DNA of 64,000 nucleotides from Sabulicella glaciei (GTDB lineage Bacteria > Pseudomonadota > Alphaproteobacteria > Acetobacterales > Acetobacteraceae): NCBI RefSeq assembly GCF_026183895.1, contig NZ_JAPFQI010000001.1:339510-403509 (forward strand), in the 5' to 3' direction. Numbering within the stretch: the stretch's first letter is position 1; every line of letters begins with the position of its first letter. Positions 1 to 7,324 of this stretch are shown one piece after another. Under the pieces are notes generated by a model, which was not told where the DNA came from, searched no databases, and worked only from the letters and a program-made list of their open reading frames with translations. The translations under genes and the position numbers were made by a program.

Positions 1-573
1 GGCCGCAACGGAGACCGGCGGGGCTCCGCCGGCTGCCTCGCGGGCGATGCGTTCGATCACGTGCTCGCGGGTCAGCACCTCCAGGCGCCGCTCGATCTCC
101 AGCGGCACATGGTCCATTTCGACCCGCTCGAGGGTGCGCAGCTCCCGCAGAGCCGATGGCGGGACGGTGGAGGGGGGCTGCGGCGGCGGGTGGATGACGG
201 ACGGCGAGGGCTCGTGCGTCGGCAGGCGCTCCAGCCGCCCGAGCATGGCCACCGCCTGGGGCGCCGGCGCGGTCGTGCTGGACGCTGGCGCCCGCGGCGG
301 GGATGTCGCGTCAGGCGCGCGGGGCTCCGTCGCCCGGATGACATCCTGCGGCCCTGGAGAGTGGGGCGGCGCCGGGCGCGGCCGCGGCACGGCGGCCGCC
401 TCGGGTCCCGAGGCGAGAACTCCGGGGGCCTGCACCGGGGACGCCGGCTGGACCTCGGGTTCCAGCCAGCCCGGCGCGCCGAGGCCCGCCTCAGGCTCGA
501 AGCGCGATGCCCGCCGCGGCGCGATCCCGGACTGGCCCTCCAGGGTGCGGGCGATGAGTTGGGCCAGGAACAT
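1..573 (-). CDS. Pro/Ala-rich protein of injection-system operon (3' end cut off)
   Basis: The minus-strand frame is open from an ATG at 573 to the window edge, 191 codons without a stop. The start lies three bases after the stop of the upstream baseplate-type gene, so it is translated in the same operon. After a start reading MFLAQLIARTLEG, residues 30-130 are a low-complexity Pro/Ala/Arg-rich linker, followed by a Glu/Arg-rich segment (LREL.TLERVEMDHVPLEIERRLEVL) that looks helical. No recognised domain. Position in a sheath-tube-baseplate gene string suggests a structural or assembly part of the contractile particle, but this is inference. Confidence 0.7.
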   Translation of the reverse strand, partial: MFLAQLIARTLEGQSGIAPRRASRFEPEAGLGAPGWLEPEVQPASPVQAPGVLASGPEAAAVPRPRPAPPHSPGPQDVIRATEPRAPDATSPPRAPASSTTAPAPQAVAMLGRLERLPTHEPSPSVIHPPPQPPSTVPPSALRELRTLERVEMDHVPLEIERRLEVLTREHVIERIAREAAGGAPPVSVAA

Positions 574-576
574 CGG

Positions 577-1269
577 TCACCCCTCCGCCACGAGGCTGAG
601 GTAGGCGGCGCGCCGCTGTGGCGACAGCGCCAGGATGTCCCCCTCGCGCCAGCCATAGGCCCGGGCGAGGGTGTGGATGTCGCGCAGCAGCCGCTGCGCC
701 CGCTCGCCCACCTCCGTCCAGAGGAAGCCCGCGATGTCGAACACCTCGGCCCAGGCATGGCCGCACGCGGCGCAGCCGAGGGCGAAGCTCACCTCCGCCA
801 GCGGGTCCAGCTCGGCCAGCCGGCTTTCCACCTCGTGCGCGTCGGCAGCCTCGTCCGCACACTGCGCCAGAAGCGCCGCGGGTCGTTCGTCGGGAGGGAG
901 CTGGGCGATTTCCAGCAGGTCCGCCGTCGTGGGGGCGCGCAGGCACACGCGTCGCCCGGCGATCTCGAGCTCGGCCTCGCATGCGCGGGCCTCAGCACCG
1001 AACACGGCGCGGCCGTCGCAGGCGATGTCCATCTGCTCGCCGCATTGCGGGCAGGCGATGACGGCCTCCAGCCGGGGGCCGAACAGCCGCGCCCGCAGCG
1101 CAAAGAGCCGCCGGTCGCGCTCGCCGATCGGCAGCTCGGCCAAGGCCTCGAGGGACGTATGCGGTTCCGCCACCTGGAGCAGCTTGAGGGCCCGATGAAG
1201 GGGATGCTGCCGCGCCCCCTGCTCCCATGCATCGAGCAGTGAGGCTGCGGCGATGGGTGCTGCGCCCAT
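577..1269 (-). CDS. T4-baseplate-like protein of contractile injection system
   Basis: A 230-residue protein with two CxxC pairs (CPQCG near residue 73 and CAACG near residue 172) that could hold a zinc ion, followed by a conserved C-terminal block (FLWTEVGERAQRLL, then AYGWREGDILALSP.RRAAYLSLV). This pattern is typical of the T4-type baseplate or baseplate-hub chaperone proteins encoded in phage-tail-like injection systems. It starts three bases after the tube gene stop. Likely role: assembly of the baseplate of the contractile particle in the cytoplasm. The family call is from recalled pattern; exact role (structural or chaperone) cannot be decided from sequence. Confidence 0.75.
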   Translation of the reverse strand: MGAAPIAAASLLDAWEQGARQHPLHRALKLLQVAEPHTSLEALAELPIGERDRRLFALRARLFGPRLEAVIACPQCGEQMDIACDGRAVFGAEARACEAELEIAGRRVCLRAPTTADLLEIAQLPPDERPAALLAQCADEAADAHEVESRLAELDPLAEVSFALGCAACGHAWAEVFDIAGFLWTEVGERAQRLLRDIHTLARAYGWREGDILALSPQRRAAYLSLVAEG

Positions 1270-1272
1270 GGA

Positions 1273-1794
1273 TCAGGGCTCGGTGAACGAGGGCTCGCCC
1301 GGCTCGCCGACTTCGAAGTCCCGCTCCCAGCCCTCATTCTCCAGCTTGATGTGCTGGATGGCGACGGCGTTCGCGTTGGCGTCGAGATCCGGCAGCGCCT
1401 GGTACTCGGACACCCAGGCGCGGAACACCTTGTAGGCGATCGCGAGCTGGCCGGCCTCGTTGTAGACTTCCAGGATCAGGTCCTTGCGGAAGTCCTTGAG
1501 CGACACCTCGGCGCCTAGGCCCGAGCCGTAGTTCCAGACCTTGTTCGCCCACTGCTCGAACTCGACGTCGTGAGTGACGCCGCGTTCCAACGTGATGGCC
1601 TCGAACTCGGTGCGCCCCGGCGATTTGCGGCTGCTGGACGGGTCGCCCCCGTCGCGATGCTTGACCACCTCGGTCATCCGCTTGATCGACGAGACCTTGC
1701 TGACGCCGGCCACGTACTTGCCGTCCCATCTCACGCGGAACTTGAAGTTCTTGTACGGGTCGAAGCGCTGCGCGTTGACGCTGAACTGAACCAT
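1273..1794 (-). CDS. Contractile injection system inner tube protein (gp19-like)
   Basis: A 173-residue protein of the T4 gp19/phage tail tube family. The N-terminal block (DPYKNFKFRVRWDGKYVAGVSKV), a central KSPGRTEF/ITLERGVTHD motif and a C-terminal NAVAIQHIKLENEGWERD segment are the conserved marks of this family, and the length is usual. Hexameric rings of this protein form the rigid inner tube that is driven out when the sheath contracts. It lies 21 bases downstream of the sheath gene and three bases upstream of the baseplate-type gene, the usual sheath-tube order. Confidence 0.92.
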   Translation of the reverse strand: MVQFSVNAQRFDPYKNFKFRVRWDGKYVAGVSKVSSIKRMTEVVKHRDGGDPSSSRKSPGRTEFEAITLERGVTHDVEFEQWANKVWNYGSGLGAEVSLKDFRKDLILEVYNEAGQLAIAYKVFRAWVSEYQALPDLDANANAVAIQHIKLENEGWERDFEVGEPGEPSFTEP

Positions 1795-1815
1795 GACCTT
1801 GCCCTCCCGACCGTC

Positions 1816-3306
1816 TTAAGTCGCCAGCTGGCCAGCCATCTGCTGGAGCTTGATGACCACGAACTCGGCGGGCTTCAGCGGCGCAAAGCCGACCAGGATG
1901 TTGACCACGCCGCGGTTGATGTCGCTCTGGGTGGTGGTGTCCTTGTCGCACTTCACGAAATAGGCGTCCCTCGGAGTAGTCCCTTGGAACGCGCCCTGGC
2001 GGAACAGGTCGTTCATGAACGAGCCCACGTTCAGCCGGATCTGCGCCCACAGCGGCTCGTCATTGGGCTCGAAGACCACCCACTTGAGGCTGCGGTAGAG
2101 GCTCTCCTCGATGAAGAGAGCCGTGCGCCGGACGGGCACGTACTTCCACTCGGAGCCGATCTCGTCGTTGCCCCGCAGCGTGCGGGCGCCCCAGACGATG
2201 GTGCCGTAGACCGGGAAGGTGCGGATGCAGTTCACCGCCAGCGGGTTCAGCACCCCGTTCTCGGCGTCGTTCATCGGGATTGTCACGCCGACGACGCCCG
2301 AAAGGCTGGCGTCGGTGCCGGCGGGCGCCTTCCAGACGCCGCGCGTGGCGTCGGTGCGGGCGTAGACGCCGGCCACCGCGCCGCCGGGCGGGAACGAACG
2401 AATGCGGTATTGCTGCTCCGGATCCGGCGCCAGCAGCCAGGGATAGTAGAAGGCGGCGTTGATGCCGTCCGCCCCGGTGAGCGCGCCGTTCGGCGCCCCG
2501 GTCATGGCCGTGGAGGTCGGGGTCGAGCCTGCCTCGGAATCGACGATCAGCAGGGCGCGCTCGTCGCGGCAGAATTTCTGCAGCTTGGCCAGGTTGGCGC
2601 TGTTCGCGTAGCCCGGCACATTCAGCAGGTTGAACAGGTCCACCTTGGCCAGGGAGAAGATGCCGGTTGCGACGCCATCGCCCATCAGGGCAGCGTCGAA
2701 CGCCGCATCGCCGGGCCCGATGACGGTCCCGTCCTCGCCGCCCGTCAGGTCCACGGTCCTGGCGGTGACCTTCTTCGTCACATCGGCCTTCGTCACGGAG
2801 ACGAGCTGGGACTCGTCGCGCAGCACGTTCGTGGCAAAGCGGCTGTCGACGGGGTCCAGCGACAGGTTCATGTAGGATTCGAGAACCGCGCCGCTGGCTT
2901 TCTCGACAAGGTCGAGCCGGAAGCGACTGTCGTCGTCGTTGCGTGGCTTGGTCACCATCTGGTAGTCGTTTGCCCAGGCGCCGGGCCCGGTGGCTTCGAC
3001 CTCCAGCCCGTCGGCCACGGCCGTCGCGACCTTGTCGCCCGGGGCGACGATGCGCACCACGTAGGCATCCGAGCCGCCGTTGCCGAAGAAGTGCGAGACC
3101 GCGTAGCCGAGATAGCTTCGCCCATCGAGGCCGCCGAAGATGCGGTCGTAATCCGTCCAGCTCAGGCAGCGAACCGGCCGCCCGGCCGGACCGCGCTTGG
3201 CCCAGCCCGCGAAGGCGGCGATGGAGGTGGAAGCCTGGCTGATCGTGCGAACCGAGCTCGGCACTTCTTCGATATACACGCCAGGGTACGACAGCTTCAC
3301 AGACAT
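1816..3306 (-). CDS. Contractile tail sheath protein
   Basis: A 496-residue phage tail sheath family protein. The N-terminus carries the signature YPGVYIEEVPSSVRTI followed by TSIAAFAGWAKRGP; the C-terminal third (FEPNDEPLW..IR..V..FM..LF.QGAFQG, later VVNILVGFAPLKPAEFVVIKL) is the most conserved part of sheath proteins and forms the core around the tube. It polymerises around the inner tube and supplies the contraction. The ATG at 3306 is preceded by a strong AGGGGGG ribosome site. It is the first gene of the operon that leaves the window on the left. Confidence 0.95.
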   Translation of the reverse strand: MSVKLSYPGVYIEEVPSSVRTISQASTSIAAFAGWAKRGPAGRPVRCLSWTDYDRIFGGLDGRSYLGYAVSHFFGNGGSDAYVVRIVAPGDKVATAVADGLEVEATGPGAWANDYQMVTKPRNDDDSRFRLDLVEKASGAVLESYMNLSLDPVDSRFATNVLRDESQLVSVTKADVTKKVTARTVDLTGGEDGTVIGPGDAAFDAALMGDGVATGIFSLAKVDLFNLLNVPGYANSANLAKLQKFCRDERALLIVDSEAGSTPTSTAMTGAPNGALTGADGINAAFYYPWLLAPDPEQQYRIRSFPPGGAVAGVYARTDATRGVWKAPAGTDASLSGVVGVTIPMNDAENGVLNPLAVNCIRTFPVYGTIVWGARTLRGNDEIGSEWKYVPVRRTALFIEESLYRSLKWVVFEPNDEPLWAQIRLNVGSFMNDLFRQGAFQGTTPRDAYFVKCDKDTTTQSDINRGVVNILVGFAPLKPAEFVVIKLQQMAGQLAT

Positions 3307-3717
3307 CCGTGGCCCCCCTTTGTTGATCGCCCCTCTCTCCGGGCAGAGCTTACCTCACGCAACTATTCGCAGTGGCGTTCAGGCAGTACGGGTGCACTAT
3401 GCGGAAACTTTGGCGTTACGCTGCCACCGCAGATCGCAGGCCGCAAGCTAAATTCACCTCATGTGTGAACTTCCTGACATCAGTATCGAGGAGCCTGGAT
3501 CCAGTCCGGGCAGGTAAAACCATGGAGGGCAACTTCGCGCATGGCATGCCGCGAGCTTCGAAGTGGCAAGAGCCAGTCAGACCAATCCTCGGTAGCAGAC
3601 GGGCCGCTGGGGGCTTTCATCACTTGAGTTGATCGAGCGCAGCGATGAGACATATGCCGCCCATGAGGAACGGGCGCTCACGCCTCGGAGCGGGCAGCGG
3701 GCCACCCTCAACCCGCG
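3307..3717. other. Intergenic region upstream of the sheath operon
   Basis: 411 bases between the sheath start and the 3' end of the MFS gene. The part nearest the sheath gene must hold the operon promoter, but no clear -35/-10 pair was found. Short open frames here (for example 3372-3632 on plus) have no recognisable protein features and no convincing ribosome sites, so none is called. Base composition is visibly less GC-rich around 3350-3500 than in the flanking genes. Confidence 0.5.
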
Positions 3718-4914
3718 TCACGCCGGCTGGGGTGCACGCCGGCCCCGTCGGACAGCCAGGAGCAGCCCGCCGAGCAGGACCACATTGACGACTCCTGCCA
3801 GCGCGGCGGTGGCAAAGCCCGCCGTGTAGCCACCCGTTAGGTCGAACAGGACGCCGCCCTGGAACCCGCCCAGCCCATGGCCCAGCCAGGCGAAGGCGAG
3901 GATCACGCCCATGGACTCTGCGCGCCGCGACGCTGGCGTCAGCGCCCGTGCCGTCACGAGCAGCCCGGTCATCACCCCCGCGTAGCCGAAGCCATAGACC
4001 GGCGCGAAGGCGTAGAAGCCGGCAAGGTCTTCGATCTGCGTGAAGGCGAAGACCGCAACCGTCTGCCAGAGCGAGGCCGTCAGGTAGGCGGCGACCGGGC
4101 CGATGATGTCGGCGAGCTTACCGAAGGCGACGCGGCCCAGGATCGCCGCCATCAGCATGACAAACAGCACGATCGAGGCGTCCTGAGCCGAGATGCAGTG
4201 CGCCTGGATCAAAGGAACGAGATGCACGAGCGGCACCGACATGCAGGCGCAGCAAAGGATCACCGCAACGCTGAGCCATGCCACGACCAGATTGGGGGAG
4301 ATCGGCGGCGGAGCCTCGGTCAGGGCAGCGGCGGGCTGCGCCAGCCGGGGCGGCTCCTTCAGCAGCAAGGCGAGCGGCACGAGGAGGGCGAGCGAGACCA
4401 CGCCCTCAGCCAGGAATGCGCCGCGCCAGCCAAGCGCCTCGATCATGTAAGCGCCTGCGAGCGGCACGCCCCCCTGCCCAACGGCCTGACCCGCCGAAGC
4501 CAAGCCGATCGCGAGGCCGGCGCCAGCCGGAAACCAGCTGCCGACCACCGCGATGAGCGGGGCGAAGAGCCCGGCTCCGAAAATCCCGGCGAGAAAGAAG
4601 AGCAGGTAGAACTGCCACAGCTGGTTCGCGCCGGCCGCCAGCGTGACGCAGAGCCCCACCGCAAGGCCGCCGGCCAGGCAGACACTTCGGATCGGAGTCC
4701 GGTCCGCCAGCGCGCCCATGGCCACGCCGCCAAGCGCCAAGCCGACGAGGCCCGCCGTGTTGATGAGGGCGACCGATCCGCGCGACCAGCCGAACTCCCT
4801 TTCGAGTGGGACGAAGAAGACCGAAAGGCCATTCACCAGCTGACCCATGGCGAGGGCGAGCATCGTGGCCGCGACGGCAACGATCACCCATCCGTAATGC
4901 ATCTGCCGCGACAT
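3718..4914 (-). CDS. MFS transporter (monocarboxylate/OFA-like)
   Basis: A 398-residue major facilitator protein with about twelve hydrophobic segments. It begins MHYGWVIVAVA, a start typical of the oxalate/formate-monocarboxylate branch, and keeps the loop 2-3 motif (GALADRTPIRSV) and a matching FGKLADIIG after helix 8. It probably imports or exports a small organic anion across the inner membrane; the substrate is not readable. The start at 4914 was chosen because the stop of the small upstream gene overlaps it (TGATG), implying coupled translation. An in-frame ATG at 4974 would add 20 polar residues with no membrane logic. Confidence 0.85.
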   Translation of the reverse strand: MSRQMHYGWVIVAVAATMLALAMGQLVNGLSVFFVPLEREFGWSRGSVALINTAGLVGLALGGVAMGALADRTPIRSVCLAGGLAVGLCVTLAAGANQLWQFYLLFFLAGIFGAGLFAPLIAVVGSWFPAGAGLAIGLASAGQAVGQGGVPLAGAYMIEALGWRGAFLAEGVVSLALLVPLALLLKEPPRLAQPAAALTEAPPPISPNLVVAWLSVAVILCCACMSVPLVHLVPLIQAHCISAQDASIVLFVMLMAAILGRVAFGKLADIIGPVAAYLTASLWQTVAVFAFTQIEDLAGFYAFAPVYGFGYAGVMTGLLVTARALTPASRRAESMGVILAFAWLGHGLGGFQGGVLFDLTGGYTAGFATAALAGVVNVVLLGGLLLAVRRGRRAPQPA

Positions 4915-5156
4915 CACCGGCGCCTCCTGCCTCTCAGGCCGCGCGCGCTGCGACGCGCGGCTGGGGCGTGCCAAGAGGACACTGCCGGGCCATCCTGCGC
5001 CGATGCAAGAAGCATTTCACGCACGGCACGGCGCAACACGCGCCACACCTGTTCCCTAGCGCTTCGCCTGAGCCGGCGCGCCCGCCGGCGATAGCGATCG
5101 AGGTCGATCGAGCCATCGGGGTTCCGGTGAACTTCAAAACCCTCGGCCATGGCCAT
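4914..5156 (-). CDS. Small basic protein translationally coupled to MFS gene
   Basis: An 80-residue protein beginning MAMAEGFEVHRNPDGSIDLD, followed by an Arg-rich helix (YRRRARRLRRSAREQVWRVLRR) and a basic tail. It resembles the short alphaproteobacterial proteins in which a xxNPDGSIDxDxY motif precedes an amphipathic Arg-rich helix, but no function is known to me. Its TGA shares the A of the MFS start codon, which supports it being real. An alternative start lies two codons in, at 5150. The upstream 5157-5333 stretch is the divergent control region shared with the winged-helix gene. Confidence 0.55.
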   Translation of the reverse strand: MAMAEGFEVHRNPDGSIDLDRYRRRARRLRRSAREQVWRVLRRAVREMLLASAQDGPAVSSWHAPAARRSARGLRGRRRR

Positions 5157-5333
5157 GTCCCTTCCGTTCGGCTGCCTCGGCGTCGCGCCGGTGCCCATGT
5201 CCAGATCCTGACGGCGGGCATTCCCGCGCGCTTTGAGACGCGCCCGATTTTCCCTTGAGGCAGCCTTGATTTCCTCCCAGGCTCGGGGGCGGCGGGCGGC
5301 GCGCCCCCGCCACGAACGGACACGGAGCAGCTC

Positions 5334-6569
5334 ATGCGCCTCCTCTTCGGCGACGGGTGCGTGCTCGACGCGGCGCGGCGGGAACTGCGCCGTGAAGGCA
5401 AGACAATCCCCATCGAGCCGCAGGTCTTCGACCTGCTGTTCCACTTGCTGAGCCACCGCGACCGAGTGGTCAGCCGCGACGAAATGCTGGAGGCGGTGTG
5501 GGGCGGGCGGATCGTTTCGGAGTCCACCATCGCCTCCCGCATCGGTGCCGCCCGACGCGCCATCGGGGACAGTGGCGAAGCCCAGCGGCTGATCCGCACC
5601 CTCGCGCGTCGGGGCGTGCGCTTCGTGGGCGAGGCATCGGAGGTGGCTGGGGAAGGGGCCCCCGACGCGTTCCCATCCCAGGGAGCTGACATCTCCCTCT
5701 CCGTCCGCGCTGCTCCCGCGCTCCGCCAGGACGTCACCTTCCTTTCGGCGGCAGATGGAGTGAGCTTGGCCATTGCCTCCGCGGGCGAGGGTCCGGCTGT
5801 GCTGGTGAAGACGGCCAACTGGCTCAACCACCTCGAGCACGACTGGCGTAGCCCGGTCTGGTTTCCGCTGCTGAACCGGCTTGCTTCGGGAAGGCGTCTG
5901 GTGCGCTATGACGGGCGCGGGCACGGGCTGTCCGACCGCGAGGTGGCCGACATCTCCCTTTCCGCCTTCGTGCGCGACCTGGAGACTGTCGTGGAGGGGC
6001 TCGGTCTGGAGCGTTTCGCCCTGTTCGGCATCTCCCAGGGTGGCGCCGTCGCCATCGCCTACGCCGCGGCGCACCCGGAGCGTGTTTCCAGGATCGTGCT
6101 GCACTGCGCATTCGCACAGGGGCGGGGCCGGCGAGGCACGGAGGCGGAGCGCGAGCTGGCGAGAGCCTTCCAGGCGCTCATTCGGCAGGGCTGGGGCGAT
6201 GAGCACTCGGCCTTTGTGCGCGCCTTCGCCTCGGTCTATTTCCCTGCGGCCACTCCGGAGCAGATGCGGGCCTGGATCGAGCTGCAGCGGCTGACGACCT
6301 CGGCTGAGACGGCCGTGCGGATCCGCACGGCTTGTGACGAGATCGATGTGACGGAATTGCTGGGCCAGGTGAGGGCGCCGACGTTGGTGCTGCACAGCCG
6401 TCATGACAACCTCGCTCCGCTCGACCAGGGCCGGCGCATCGCCGCCGGGATCCCCGGTGCACGCTTCGTCGAGCTTGAAAGCGAGAACCATGTGATCCTG
6501 GAAGGCGAGCCGGCTTGGCCGCGCCTGCTCGAGGAGATCGAGAGATTTCTGGCGCCCATGCAATGTTGA
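5334..6569 (+). CDS. Winged-helix DNA-binding / alpha-beta hydrolase fusion protein
   Basis: 411 residues. Residues 1-100 form an OmpR/CadC-type winged helix (PQVFDLLFHLLSHRDRVVSRDEMLEAVWGGRIVSES..ASRI.AARRAIGD, ending RTLARRGVRFVG). Residues 125-405 are an alpha/beta hydrolase with nucleophile Ser234 in GISQGG, an acid in the SRHDNLAP loop and His386 in ENHVIL. There is no membrane helix between them, so unlike CadC it is cytoplasmic. It could be a transcription factor whose ligand is bound or cleaved by the hydrolase domain. It diverges from the small gene/MFS pair over about 180 bases, making that pair a plausible target. Confidence 0.88.
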   Translation: MRLLFGDGCVLDAARRELRREGKTIPIEPQVFDLLFHLLSHRDRVVSRDEMLEAVWGGRIVSESTIASRIGAARRAIGDSGEAQRLIRTLARRGVRFVGEASEVAGEGAPDAFPSQGADISLSVRAAPALRQDVTFLSAADGVSLAIASAGEGPAVLVKTANWLNHLEHDWRSPVWFPLLNRLASGRRLVRYDGRGHGLSDREVADISLSAFVRDLETVVEGLGLERFALFGISQGGAVAIAYAAAHPERVSRIVLHCAFAQGRGRRGTEAERELARAFQALIRQGWGDEHSAFVRAFASVYFPAATPEQMRAWIELQRLTTSAETAVRIRTACDEIDVTELLGQVRAPTLVLHSRHDNLAPLDQGRRIAAGIPGARFVELESENHVILEGEPAWPRLLEEIERFLAPMQC

Positions 6570-6743
6570 GTCGTGAGGCGCGCCAAGACGACCGCCGGGG
6601 CGATCACGCGCCAGAGATGGCCGTCCTGGCCACTCGCGAGTTTAGCTTCAACCTCGCGCTCTGCCCGAAGATTCGGCTGGAGAACGCAGTTCAGCTGATG
6701 CAAGGGTTCCGTCTCAACGTTTCCGGAAAGGAGTGCTTCGCCC

Positions 6744-7247
6744 ATGCCCATGTCACTCGAGGAGTTCGCAGAACGATGCCGCGCGGCGCTGCTGGCCGAT
6801 CAGGGTCCGGCTGGCCGGGAGGCCGTGTGCCGACTTGTGCAGGAAGCCTTGAATGACCGGGAGTTCGTGGCGGCTCAGCTGCCGGATGGGGCACCCGAGC
6901 GAAAGATCCTTTACGAGGATCCTGAGCTTGGCTTTGCGATCGTCGGCCACGTCTATCAGGGTGCGAAGGCGAGCCAGCCGCATGATCACGGCACCACCTG
7001 GGCGATCTACGGGCAGGCGGCTGGCGAAACCTTGATGACAGACTGGATCGCCGTCGCGCGCCCGCAGGCAGGGCAGCCTGGCCAGGTCCGACGTGGCCGC
7101 GACTACGCGCTGCGCCCAGGGGACGCGCACCTCTACCACCCCGGCGATGTCCACTCCCCCCGGCGCGACGGACCCACGCGGCTGCTGCGGATCGAAGGGG
7201 TCAACACGGACCGCATCGAGCGCTTCCCGTACGAGGAGGTCGCGTAG
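6744..7247 (+). CDS. Cupin-fold protein, cysteine-dioxygenase-like
   Basis: 167 residues with a single cupin core: His80 and His82 in QPHDHGTTWAIYG, the following GETLM strand with a Glu, and a second motif YHPGDVHSP with His137. This three-histidine pattern is that of the RmlC-like cupins related to cysteine dioxygenase and thiol dioxygenases. The natural substrate is unknown. Start at 6744 follows AGGAG ten bases upstream; a second ATG at 6750 is equally placed. It stands alone between the hydrolase fusion and the DUF2339 gene. Confidence 0.7.
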   Translation: MPMSLEEFAERCRAALLADQGPAGREAVCRLVQEALNDREFVAAQLPDGAPERKILYEDPELGFAIVGHVYQGAKASQPHDHGTTWAIYGQAAGETLMTDWIAVARPQAGQPGQVRRGRDYALRPGDAHLYHPGDVHSPRRDGPTRLLRIEGVNTDRIERFPYEEVA

Positions 7248-7324
7248 CCTCTGCCGAAGGGCCTGCGGTTGGGATAGCACCGGATTTCGGTGGGCGGTGA
7301 AGACAAGATGCGGCGAATGGACGC

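Noticed and set aside
1570-3468. 632-residue open frame on the plus strand opposite the sheath gene
   Set aside because: It is the antisense shadow of the sheath and tube genes, with His/Gly/Ala-rich composition and no domain; the minus strand reads as well-known families.
3372-3632. 86-residue plus-strand frame upstream of the sheath gene
   Set aside because: No ribosome site, no domain, and a likely promoter region.
4914-6563. 549-residue minus-strand frame
   Set aside because: Only its last 80 codons (4914-5156) look like a protein; the rest lies opposite the winged-helix/hydrolase fusion.
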